This document shows positions 50,622 to 60,312 of a DNA stretch of 64,000 nucleotides, piece after piece. The DNA lies in assembly GCA_026874595.1 (NCBI GenBank), contig CM049308.1, positions 41,338,527 through 41,402,526 of the forward strand, read 5' to 3'. The position numbers and the translations under genes are program-made. How positions within the stretch are numbered: position 1 is the stretch's first letter; every line of letters begins with the position of its first letter. The DNA comes from Sipunculus nudus (Eukaryota > Annelida > Sipuncula > Golfingiida > Sipunculidae). The notes under the pieces were generated by a model, which saw only the letters and a program-made list of their open reading frames with translations, was not told the DNA's origin and did not search any database.

Positions 50622-52235
50622 ACTAGAATATGGGTAGTCAACCATGTGTATCCAAAGAAATCAGAGTGGGATGGGTGAAGTGAGGCATGGATAAATTGGC
50701 AAGGGGAACAGGGTGAGGTGTGTTGCATAATAGCATGGAAGTCTGCAGCGTAAACATGAATGTAGGTGGTGCCACCTGTCATAATATCTAGAAAATTGTC
50801 CAGGATATATAAACCTGCAAAATTTCAGCTGAATAAGTCAAACCACTGCTGAGATATGAGTGATTTTATCCCAAGGCAGATGAACCCATGGATGCTGTGC
50901 ATATTTTGTTGCAGGTGGCGCCACCAGTTTTACCTATGATGAAGAGCTATGAGATATCTATACTCATTCAAAATTTTGGCAAAATCGGTCAAAAGGTTCC
51001 CGAATAATGAGCTTGGCTGTCTGCAGAGTAAGCCTGAATGTAGGTGGCGCCACCTGTCATTAAATCGAGAAAGCTGTCCAGGATGTATAAACCTGCAAAA
51101 TTTCAGGTTGATAAGTCAAACCACTTCTGAGATATGAGTGATTTTATCCTAAGGCAGATGAACAGATGGACGCTGTGCATAAATGGTTGCAGGTGGTGCC
51201 ACCAGTTTTGCCTATGATGAAAAGCTATGTGAGAACTATACACATGCAAAGATTTGGCCAAATCAGTCAAATGGTTCCTGAGATATGAGCTTGGATGTCT
51301 GTGGAGTAAACCTGAATGTAGGTGGCGCCACCTGTCATAAAATCGAGAAAGCTGTCCAGGATGTTTAACCCTGTAAAATTTCAGGTGAATAAGTCAAACC
51401 ACTGCTGAGATATGAGTGATTTTATCCAAAGGCAGATGAACAGATGGACCCTGTGCATAAATGGTTGCAGGTGGCACCACCAGTTTTGCCTATGATGAAG
51501 AGCTATGTTAGATCTATACACATGCAAAATTTTGGCCCAATCGGTCAAACGGTTATCGAGATATAAGCTTGGATGTCTGCAGAGTAAACCTGAATGTAGG
51601 TGGTGCCACCTGTCATAAAATTGAGAAAGCTGTCCAGGATGTATTAACCTGCAAAATTTCAGGCGGAAAAGTTAAACCACTGCTGAGATATGAGTGTTTT
51701 TATCCCAAGGCAGATGAACAGATGAATGCTGTACATAAATGGTTGCAGGGGGAGCCACCAGTTTTGCCTGTGATGAAGAGCTATGTGAGATCTATACACA
51801 TGCAAAATTTCGGCCAAATCAGTTAAACAGTTCCCAAGATATGAGCATGGATGTCTGCTGAGTAAATGTGAATGTAGGTGGCGCCACCTGTCATTAAATT
51901 GAGAAACCTATCCAGGATGTATAAACCTGCAAAATTTCAGGTGGAAAAGTCAAACCACTGCTGAAATATGATGATATTATCCCAAGGCAGATGAACAGAT
52001 GGATGTGGTGCAAAAATGGTTTCAGGTGGCGCCACCATTTTTAGAATATGTTATAAAACTATCAAAGGGCTACATTTGTGCAAAATTTTTAGCCTGATCG
52101 GTTAAATGGTTCCCGAGATATGTGGGTTTATGTGTGGAAACAGACGCACAAATGGATGCTGGGCAGCAAAGGAAAGGTCAGATGTCAACAAAAAATGAGG
52201 GTGCAGCAGTTCAAATGTGACCTGATGATAAACCT
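50622..52235 (+). mobile_element. Family A element, copy 5 (expanded core, 3' end eroded)
   Basis: It starts ACTAGAATATGGGTAGTCAA and carries at least nine GGTGGCGCCACC or near-copy sites (for example 50915, 51043, 51321, 51878, 52026) in the two alternating contexts CAG-site-AGTTTT and GTA-site-TGTCAT. It ends with GGAAAGGTCAGATGTCAAC and lacks the terminal hairpin. It is the longest core expansion of family A in the window. Confidence 0.8.
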
Positions 52236-53130
52236 GATTCACTAAAAAAGGCAAACCAAGTTTGTTCTGAAAGATATAGTTCCAATAATCTGGGAATTCT
52301 GCATCTATACATTGGGTCTAGACATCTAGACATTGTCTAGACACCCACCAGAGCCAGGTCAGTTGCCATGGTGATGTCTGGACCCCACCTGTTTGTACTA
52401 AGGGACCTCTTGACTTGGCTGCTGAAACTCAGCATGGGGTCAAATCTGCTTTCAAACACAGAAAGCCTTTTTCAATTGGCTACAATGCTTTTTTAAAGCT
52501 GTATTTACCCAATCTATTCTTATAAACTGGCAGAACCTTACCACAGAATAATTCTTGTAAAGTTTAAACCAATCAGCTTAACAGTTTCATCATTAATCAG
52601 GGTATAAGCAAGAAGAGTTTAAAATTACATTTTCCCTAGTAAAAAACACATCAATGTAGGTGGCACCACCAATACCTCAATTTCAGATATGAAATATGTG
52701 ACAAACATTAGTATAAAATTTGGTGATTATAGCTCTTGCCGTTTCTGAGATTTTAATTTTAGTGTGCTTTTTTGGACAGATGATTAAGTTCAACCACCTG
52801 TAACTCGGCCAAAATCTCCAAACTGGAACCATTCGAACAAACTTGATTGTTCCAGGGATCATTTCTGTGAAATATTGTACAATTTTGGCTGGACAGTTTC
52901 AGAGAAGAAGATTTTTAAAGCTTTTTTAGCTTTTTCCCTATAAAATCTTAGAAAATGCAGTTAGAAAAAAATAAACAAAATCTGATAGAGTTATTCAGAT
53001 GACTGATTATTTGCAAAAAATTTGGTGATACTAGCTTCTGCCGTTTTTGAGATAGCTATGGTTAACGTACAGACGACGGACGACGCACAACACACGACGG
53101 ACGACGCCGCACCATCGCATAAGCTCACAG
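52236..53130 (+). mobile_element. Family E repeat, copy 2
   Basis: It contains GTAGGTGGCACCACCAATAC, AAAATTTGGTGATTATAGCT, ACCTGTAACTCGGCCAAAAT, a GACGGACGACG tract and the end CATCGCATAAGCTCACAGGT. It matches 37801-38704 in order. Its left boundary is not clear. Confidence 0.65.
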
Positions 53131-54079
53131 GTTCGCTAACAAACATCATCCCGTAACCCATATCTATGTATATGCATAAAACAAAAGAAATCTGTCCATT
53201 AGTTTTTGACTTATAATGCTCACAGTACTGTCAAGTGGCAATTTTAGGGGTATTAAAAGGCACGAAAACAAGTAAAGAATAATAGGTGGCGCCACCAGTT
53301 TCTGGAACATGACAACCCTATCCATGATCTTCAATCAACTTGATTTTGGGATCAATCCATGCAAGATTTCTTGAGATATTTAAGAATTTGTGTGATTTAT
53401 TTCCCCAAATTTGGACCTATTCAAGGTCAAGGACACTCTCCTAGTAAAGGTCATAACTTATTTTAAATAGGCGTCGTCCCCTCACCCATATCTATACATA
53501 TACCAAGTTTGGCAAAATATTTTTTGAGTTATCGCGCCAACAAGATTTATATGCGGTGGCCATGGCGGCGGTGGCTTTGAGACCAGTATAAAAACATAGT
53601 ATACCCTGACTTTGTCTGGGGATACAAATATATTGCCAGTTTGAAAGGGCATCCCCTGATGGAATAGACTACTGTGGTCAGCATTTTGTTCACAAGGGTT
53701 TCAAATTCATGATATTTGTGGAGGGGAAATATGTGCTAAAATAAAATCTTTGTGAATAAGCCTACACAGGTAAAGTTATTTATTCTATAGCTTCAATGGC
53801 ATCTCAGGTATACTGTGCTGGTAGCTTCAATATTACTGGCATACTTCTTTTGTTACCCATAATTAAAAGACTGATAATTCAAATAATATAACATCTTTTA
53901 TATGTCTGCCACTGTTACATGAAGACTTTCCACATGTTCATGTTCCCTTAGCTACTTGTGCAACTGTTAAAATTATGTGTGCATATTAGTTAACTGATAT
54001 ATTAATGGTAGCATATACAGACTTTATTTTTATTTTTATTTTTTATTTTACATGGATTGTACAACTAGTTACTATAACC

Positions 54080-54262
54080 AATATGAGGCACTCTCATTGG
54101 CTCAGATGTTGGCGCTCTGTAGTCAGTAAAGGTGGAGGAAACCGGAGGACCCAGAAAAAACCACCAGCCTTGGACAGGCAACTTCAACCCGCTCTCATAA
54201 CCAAGCAAGTTATCCAACCTGGGTCACCAGCAGAGAGGGCCAAGTTCGTGTACTGTGTGAGC
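54080..54262 (+). repeat. SINE-like or ancient repeat fragment
   Basis: GGTGGAGGAAACCGGAGGAC followed by CCCAGAAAAAACCACC is text I associate with a widespread invertebrate interspersed repeat. No clear tRNA head or tail was seen, so the class is uncertain. Confidence 0.3.
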
Positions 54263-54399
54263 TGTGTGTGGTAAATTGAGAAAATAAAACCCTCGCAAAA
54301 ACAGAGAAGATGTGAGAATCGCTAATATTTAACTTCCCAATTATGACACCTACCACAGTATTTAAACCTAACTGTTGATGAGAATAGTTCATCTCTTAC

Positions 54400-54562
54400 C
54401 TTCACTGCCTGACTGTAGGGACCAATATTAGCAGGAGCCCAGTGAGACAGGCCTTGTACATGCATGGTGTTTCTGTCCTGTGACATGTTTTCTGTATCTC
54501 TGTAAGCCAGGCAGTCTAACTGCAGTCTAACTGATCTAGGCAGGCATGTCTCTACACAAACC
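54400..54562 (-). CDS. DPH6: DPH6-like exon joining the two RidA-like domains
   Basis: The acceptor TTTCTCACAG and donor AAG|GTAAGA bound 163 bases, in phase 2, out phase 0. It encodes VCVETCLPRSVRLQLDCLAY, closing the first RidA-like domain, and later SHWAPANIGPYSQAVK, opening the second. SxWAPANIGPYSQ is the most diagnostic motif seen for the long DPH6 family. Confidence 0.93.
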
Positions 54563-54671
54563 CTGTGAGAAAAATATTTGCAGAAATTAAAAGTTAGCAG
54601 CCAGGCTACATATGTGTGCTCGTAAGTTCCTTCATTATGCAAAGACAGACCAAAGTCATTATTGATTATAA

Positions 54672-55215
54672 AACAACAGCACCGCAGGGGTGCATAACAC
54701 ACCTGTTGTATGGCTTGTGACCTCTGAACTCATTTAATATGTGTGAAATTTGCTGAGAATTTAATTCAGGGGAGAAACTGTATTACAGGTTGTTATTATC
54801 TACCATGAGTTTCATGAAAATTCATCGAATTTTTGAGTACGTCATCATGACGCCAATAGTGACCTCTGACCTCATTTAGCATGGATTTTCCTGGGAATCA
54901 AACTAAGGATAGATATTACAATGAATAACTTTTTTTTAAGTTTTATCAAAATCCATCATATACCTGATGAATTACTGTAGCAACACCACAAAGAAGCCTG
55001 ACAACCTCAGACTGTATTAAATATGCCTATAATTGAACTCAGGTGAGATAACAGATTGGTAAGAAGTTATGGTGACTTTCAGAAAAATCAATCAAATCCC
55101 TGGTAAGTTATTGTGGCGACACTATAAGTAAACAGACAGACAACAGACAGACTGTGCTCAGATGGATGGTGGGTATACCATAATATGCCCCGTCATAGTC
55201 AGGTGTATAAATAAG
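54672..55215 (+). repeat. Family D repeat, copy 2
   Basis: It begins AACAACAGCACCGCAGGGGT and GCATAACACACCTG, matching 24985 onward. It has three diverged internal segments around TGACCTC(T)GA(C/A)CTCATTTA and ends with AACAGACAGACAACAGACAG and a GTATACC...TATGCCCCGTC stretch. Confidence 0.6.
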
Positions 55216-55800
55216 AGACTATATTATTCAATAAGGTCCTGGAGTAATAATATGAGACCTTAACTGTTTTATGAAAAAGTGTTTTTTTTTATTTGTATTA
55301 TAAAGTTGAAAGAGACAGCTTTCATGTATGACCACAAAATGGACTGTTTACTTAAAGACATCAAACAAAATAATATGATAAATGTCATTTGATGCTGTTG
55401 ATGGTCAAAATCACCATATGCTGATGAGCAATTACTGAATGTTGAAGCTGGTAGAAACAGAGCTTTGTTGGTTGTGTATTTCCATGCTGGACAGAAGTGT
55501 GGTATATGTTACATGTCTAAATTACATGTGTCTGGATATGAACAACTTCTTTAAATGTTAGCATAAGATTTCAGCTAGCTGTTCAAGAAACAGGGTACAA
55601 TGTCTAAGTTCAATGTTTTAGAAGTGGAGAAATAACATAGCATTAAATACAGAAGACCAGCAAAACACAAGATGCTGGGATAAACATTGGACAGTGAAGA
55701 TGCAAGCCAGCAATACTAGGGGACAAATGTGTTTTTCACTTGGACATACCTTATGAGAATTACTGGTTAAAGGTAATTGTGATGTAAAGTACACATGTTG
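55216..55800. other. Intron sequence, no feature seen
   Basis: Sequence between the family D copy and the next exon, without recognised features. Confidence 0.5.
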
Positions 55801-55816
55801 TAAAAGGATGCTGTAC

Positions 55817-55946
55817 CTGCATGGAGGGTTGATGCTGAAGTACTGTTTATATACAGAGTTTATCTTAGCAAAGTTCTTCATGTCATCAACTTGCAGATAA
55901 ATGATGACCAGATCTGATAAACTTAGGCCAATCCCCTCTAACTGAC
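55817..55946 (-). CDS. DPH6: DPH6-like exon (first RidA-like domain, core)
   Basis: The acceptor TGATTTCAG and donor GCAG|GTACAG bound 130 bases, in phase 1, out phase 2. It encodes LEGIGLSLSDLVIIYLQVDD followed by MKNFAKINSVYKQYFSINPP. GLSLSD(L/V)V...V.DM..FA.IN..Y..(F/Y)F...PP(C/S)R is the conserved RidA-like core of DPH6. Confidence 0.92.
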
Positions 55947-56005
55947 CTGAAATCATGAAAATAGAAATAATGGTCATGAAATATCCGTAGCACAAACATC
56001 CTCAT

Positions 56006-56560
56006 ACAACCAAGTCTGTGATATGACCATGCATCCACAGACCTTGATTTATCTTCATACTACTAAGTCTGTGACATGACCACTCACTCACAGACCCTGA
56101 TTCATCTTCATACTACCAAGACTGTGACATGACCATGCACTCACAGACCTTGATTCATCTTCATACTACCAAGTCTGTGACATGACCATGGACTCACAGA
56201 CCTTCATTCATCTTCATACTCCCAAGTCTGTGACATGACCATGCACTCACAGACCTTGATTCATCTTCATACTACCAAGTCTGTGACATGACCATGGACT
56301 CACAGACCTTCATTCATCTTCATACTCCCAAGTCTGTGACATGACCATGCACTCACAGACCTTGATTCATCTTCATACTACCAAGTCTGTGACATGACCA
56401 TGGACTCACAGACCTTCATTCATCTTCATACTCCCAAGTCTGTGACATGATCATGCACTCACAGACCTTCATTCATCTTCATACTCCCAAGTCTGTGACA
56501 TGACCACACACTCACAGACCTTCATTCATCTTCATACTACCATGCACTGACAGACCCTGG
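56006..56560. repeat. 53-bp intronic minisatellite
   Basis: About ten copies of a 53-bp unit (CCAAGTCTGTGACATGACCA, CTCACAGACCTT(C/G)ATT, CATCTTCATACT). Two unit subtypes alternate in the middle (TGGACTCAC / TGCACTCAC; ACTACC / ACTCCC), indicating a 106-bp dimer amplification. It begins about 60 bp upstream (in gene direction) of a DPH6-like exon. Confidence 0.93.
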
Positions 56561-57021
56561 TTCCGAGACCCTCTCTGGCATCCTTTTCATGAATAATGAA
56601 CAACATTGCAAGTGGTCAGGCAGAAATCACAATGTCAATCAAACTCAACCCATAGAATATAACACTGTCCACATACCCTCTGAACAAGAACACATGAACC
56701 AGAAATGGGACAGGTTGATCTGATTGGTTAGATTCTCAATGCCTTCCCAGCAATGCTAAACATTTGATTAAAACATCACACCAGACACCAACATAGAGTG
56801 GGTGTACGTGAGCAATTTGATTGTTTAAATGCCTGATTCATTATACTTGATATAGATGTCAGAGAGGGCTGTGGAATCAAAACTCTGTTAATGTGTGGTC
56901 AAGTGTCAGACTTGCTAGTATGAAGATAAGCACAAGATAAAATATCTAAAATACTCATACTCTAATGAGATTAACTGATATCAGCAGCACAAAAGGTCAC
57001 CAAAATATTCAACTAAAATAG

Positions 57022-57023
<2 letters not shown>

Positions 57024-57079
<56 letters not shown>
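57024..57079. repeat. (TA)n microsatellite 1
   Basis: A pure TA run of about 27 units. Confidence 0.95.
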
Positions 57080-57085
<6 letters not shown>

Positions 57086-57205
57086 AAATAAAGAAGTCTC
57101 GGCTTTTCAAACCATACCATTAGCTTCATTCTAACATAAATCACCTGAAGATCGGGTCACATCCCATTAAACAGTCAGTAGTGAATTGTGGTGTTGTTTT
57201 CTTCA

Positions 57206-57211
<6 letters not shown>

Positions 57212-57301
<90 letters not shown>
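57212..57301. repeat. (TA)n microsatellite 2
   Basis: A pure TA run of about 45 units, which yields spurious Ile-Tyr open frames on both strands. Confidence 0.95.
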
Positions 57302-57303
<2 letters not shown>

Positions 57304-57657
57304 AATGTATATTGTTCTGGCTGCACAAATAAACCATTCATACATTCCCCCATCATACTCAAGACACTGAAATTAAGGCCAATGACCACTTATATTATTG
57401 TACCAAGGTCAAGGTCTCCACCAGCAATATTTATGCATAATAATTGATTTACTATTTATTTACTACAATACTATTTACACAAATATTAATGTTATACTGA
57501 CTGAATGAGAAGCCACCCTGGGGGAATTAATTCTATCAGACTGTATTATTGATAGATCTAGAGAACAGTAATTCAATTAATTTTTAAAATAAACTGTTTA
57601 ACTATTTTTTTCATATTAATTTTGATGAAAATAAATATAGTAATGCACTTGAATTAC

Positions 57658-57771
57658 ATTTGAGTGTTTCCATGGTTTCCTGAGTGACCTGTTTCAGATC
57701 ATTTGTCCCATTTTCTTGACTTGTCCCTCTGAATGACCCAAGCCAAGTAAACCCTGTGTCACTGACTGAAC
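57658..57771 (-). CDS. DPH6: DPH6-like exon (start of first RidA-like domain)
   Basis: The acceptor TTTCGTTTCAG and donor AAAT|GTAATT bound 114 bases, phase 1 in and out. It encodes SVSDTGFTWLGSFRG and LKQVTQETMETLK, the first strand and helix of a RidA-like domain. It joins the next exon as METLK-C-QLEGIG. Confidence 0.8.
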
Positions 57772-57805
57772 CTGAAACGAAATGATTTGAGATGAGAATG
57801 ATTGT

Positions 57806-58926
57806 AGGATGGGTGAAGTGAGGCACTGATTGAGTGGCAAGGGGAAATAGAGTTTGATGTGTTACATATTAGCATGGATGTGTAAACATGGTTGTAGGTG
57901 GTGCCAGCTGTTATTTGAACGAGAAACTATCCAAGATGTATACACATGCAAAATTTCAGGTTGATAAGTCAAACCACTGCCGAGATATGAGTGATTTAAT
58001 CCCACAGCAGACAAACAGATGGATGCTGTGCAAAAATTGTTGCAGGTGGAGCCACCAGTTTTGTGTATGATAAAGAGCTATGTGAGATCCAAACACATTC
58101 AAAACTTTAGGAAGATATGTCAAACCAGTCCGGAGATATTAGCATGGAAATGTGCAGCAAGAACCTGAATGTAGGTGGCGCCCACCTGTCATAAAATCAA
58201 GAAAGCTATCCAGGATGTATACACATGCCAAATTTCAGGTGAATAAGTCAAACCACTGTTGAGATGTGTGTGATTTAACCAAAGTCAAACAAACAGATGG
58301 ATGCTGTGCAAAAATGGTTGCAGGTGGTGCCACTAGTTTCTTGTATGATAAAGAGATATGTGAGATCTAAACACATGCAAATTCCTTCAAGAAGATACGT
58401 CAAACCAGTCCAGAGATATAAGCATGGATATCTGTAGCATAAACATGAATGTAGGTGGCGCCACCTGTCATAAAATCGAGAAAGCTATCCAGGATGTATA
58501 TGCATGCTGAATTTCAGGTGAATTAGTCGAACCACAGCAGAGATATGAGTGATTTTAACCCAAGGCAGACGAACAGATGGATGCTGTGAAGAATTGGTTG
58601 CAGGTGGAGCCATCATTTTTGTGTATGTTATAAAGCTATCCAATGGCTACATTTGTGCAAATTTTTTTTCCTGACTGATCAAATGAGTCTGAAGATATGT
58701 GGGTTAATGTGTCAAAACAGATGCACATATGGACACACTGGCGAGGAAAGGTCAGAGGTCAACCAAAAATGAGGGCGCAGCAGTCCACATGTGACCCAAT
58801 CATAATTCAGAATTTTAAAAAATTCTACCCAGTGGTTACGGAGGAGTTCTCTGGAAACCTATGCCACGGCAGGGGGTGTGCAACTAAAAACATAGTATCT
58901 GCAAAACTCTGTTTTGGTGGATACAA
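57806..58926 (+). mobile_element. Family A element, copy 6 (5'-truncated)
   Basis: It starts inside the family A 5' region (GGATGGGTGAAGTGAGGCAC) and carries sites near 57896, 58174 and 58457. It ends with GTATCTGC...GGTGGATACA. Its truncated edge lies only about 35 bp upstream of a DPH6-like exon, within or beside the region expected to hold the branch point. Confidence 0.8.
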
Positions 58927-60140
58927 TAAGTGTGAGAGGACCTTAAATAAGATAAGGCAATACAAGTTAACAATAAAGCACCCTAACTAACACCTTTGTA
59001 ACTGGGATAACAGGATAAAGTGAACCAGGTGCTTGCAATCACTGCAATCGGATCAAGCCCCCCCCCCCTTCCTTCGTCCCTCAGGTGTGCAGATACTAGG
59101 GATAGCTATCTAGGTAGCTTTGATACTTAATTGAAATCTATTACCTGTAACTCTTACTCTGTCCAAAGGTCAGTTTGAGAAAACTTAGCATAAACTAGCA
59201 TAAACAGTAAAAGTTTGCTATGAAATGGGACTACTGGTCCCATGGATTTACAGGGCCCCTGATGAAACTTAAAAAAAAAATCAGGTCAGACTCAAATTAG
59301 TGTAGACAGGTGAAAAATTATGGAAATTTCTTTTCTCATGACACCTAACTTCTTGTTAGGTGTCACTGTTGTCTTTGCATGGCTCATAACTATAAGGTTA
59401 CTTTTTATTGTAATTCATATCACTGTATTTTTATACTATTTTTATATGTTTACGAAGATGAGCCATGTAGTTAGATATAAGGCAATATCTAGAGTAAAGT
59501 AATAAAGTTATTTTGAAGCCTGTCGTAATTTTGTTAAAAACTATTTTGTGTCATCTCAAATGAAAAATACCAATGTCTTATTTGAAAATTTACTGGAAAT
59601 GGTATGTAATAACTGCACTCAGTGTTTAAGTATACCACTGATTTATGACAAATCTTCTGTCACATACCCAGTGAGTATAAGGTGTCCCATTTTGTGGTAT
59701 CAACTGAGGGCCTAGTAGTCCCAAGGGGCTGGTAGTCCCAATTTGTCACACCAACCTGCCATGTGTGCAAAATCTGGGACAGACCCGAGAAATAATAGGG
59801 GACTGGCTATGGAATGTATAATATTGGAAAGAGGTTAAAATAAGGTGTAAATCTGTCACCTATGATATTGTGCCCTAAATTCAGTTTTTGAAAATAAGCC
59901 ACATTTGAGATCCAGCGCAGGAGAAATTAACAGGCCAAAAATATTAGTAATCAATGGTTTTGCACTTATGGACACTTAATAAAAACAGCTGACAAAACTG
60001 TTGTCCTATATACTGATACAGAAATAAACTCATTAACCCCAAAAGGTTACGCCAGTATGGGGAGGCTTTAATAAGATTTCAAATTCTCATATAACAATGC
60101 AGTTTGCAACATAAGATAAAAATCTGAGGGCAATGGGTAG
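58927..60140. other. Intron sequence with one short perfect hairpin
   Basis: Mostly unique, AT-rich sequence with a poly-C tract near 59060. At 59340-59364, GACACCTAAC and GTTAGGTGTC form a perfect 10-bp stem with a 5-nt loop. No gene was recognised; the small plus-strand frame at 59320-59502 is hydrophobic but unsupported. Confidence 0.45.
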
Positions 60141-60146
60141 ACATAC

Positions 60147-60312
60147 TCTGAATACAGGTCGTTCCTGGCACTACTTTGCTGTGACTATGGCTGTGTTTTA
60201 GCTGGTCAGCTATTGGTTGTTGGTCCTCAGATTCTGACGCAGGAACAGATAAACTGGACAGAAGGTCTCTACTCCTCAGCATTGGGAGGTCATCCAGTGA
60301 CTGTACTGTAGT
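60147..60312 (-). CDS. DPH6: DPH6-like exon (linker before the RidA-like domains)
   Basis: The acceptor TTTTTTACCTTCAG and donor A|GTATGT bound 166 bases, in phase 0, out phase 1. It encodes TTVQSLDDLPMLRSRDLLSS, then a Ser/Glu/His-rich stretch (ASESEDQQPIADQLKHSHSH). This is a low-conservation linker between the ATP-binding domain and the first RidA-like domain. Assignment rests on splice sites, on phase and on the split Ser codon shared with the next exon. Its first ~24 bases and acceptor are repeated in the adjoining minisatellite. Confidence 0.7.

Larger units (their letters stand above)
49114..53626 (+). mobile_element. Family C element, copy 2, split by family A and family E copies
   Basis: It starts ACTAGATATTTCTTGGCACC and ends with the GTATACCC...GGGGATAC hairpin and AA. 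Core modules of ~180-220 bp between 49380 and 50120 (AGCAAGAAAACGACACAAGG then TGGCGCCACCTGTATT) each carry an A/T homopolymer patch. C-type text breaks off before 50622, where family A begins, and resumes near 53140 (CCCATATCTATGTATATGC). Confidence 0.7.

Noticed and set aside
57141-57447. Ile-Tyr repeat proteins on both strands
   Set aside because: Pure translation of a (TA)n microsatellite.
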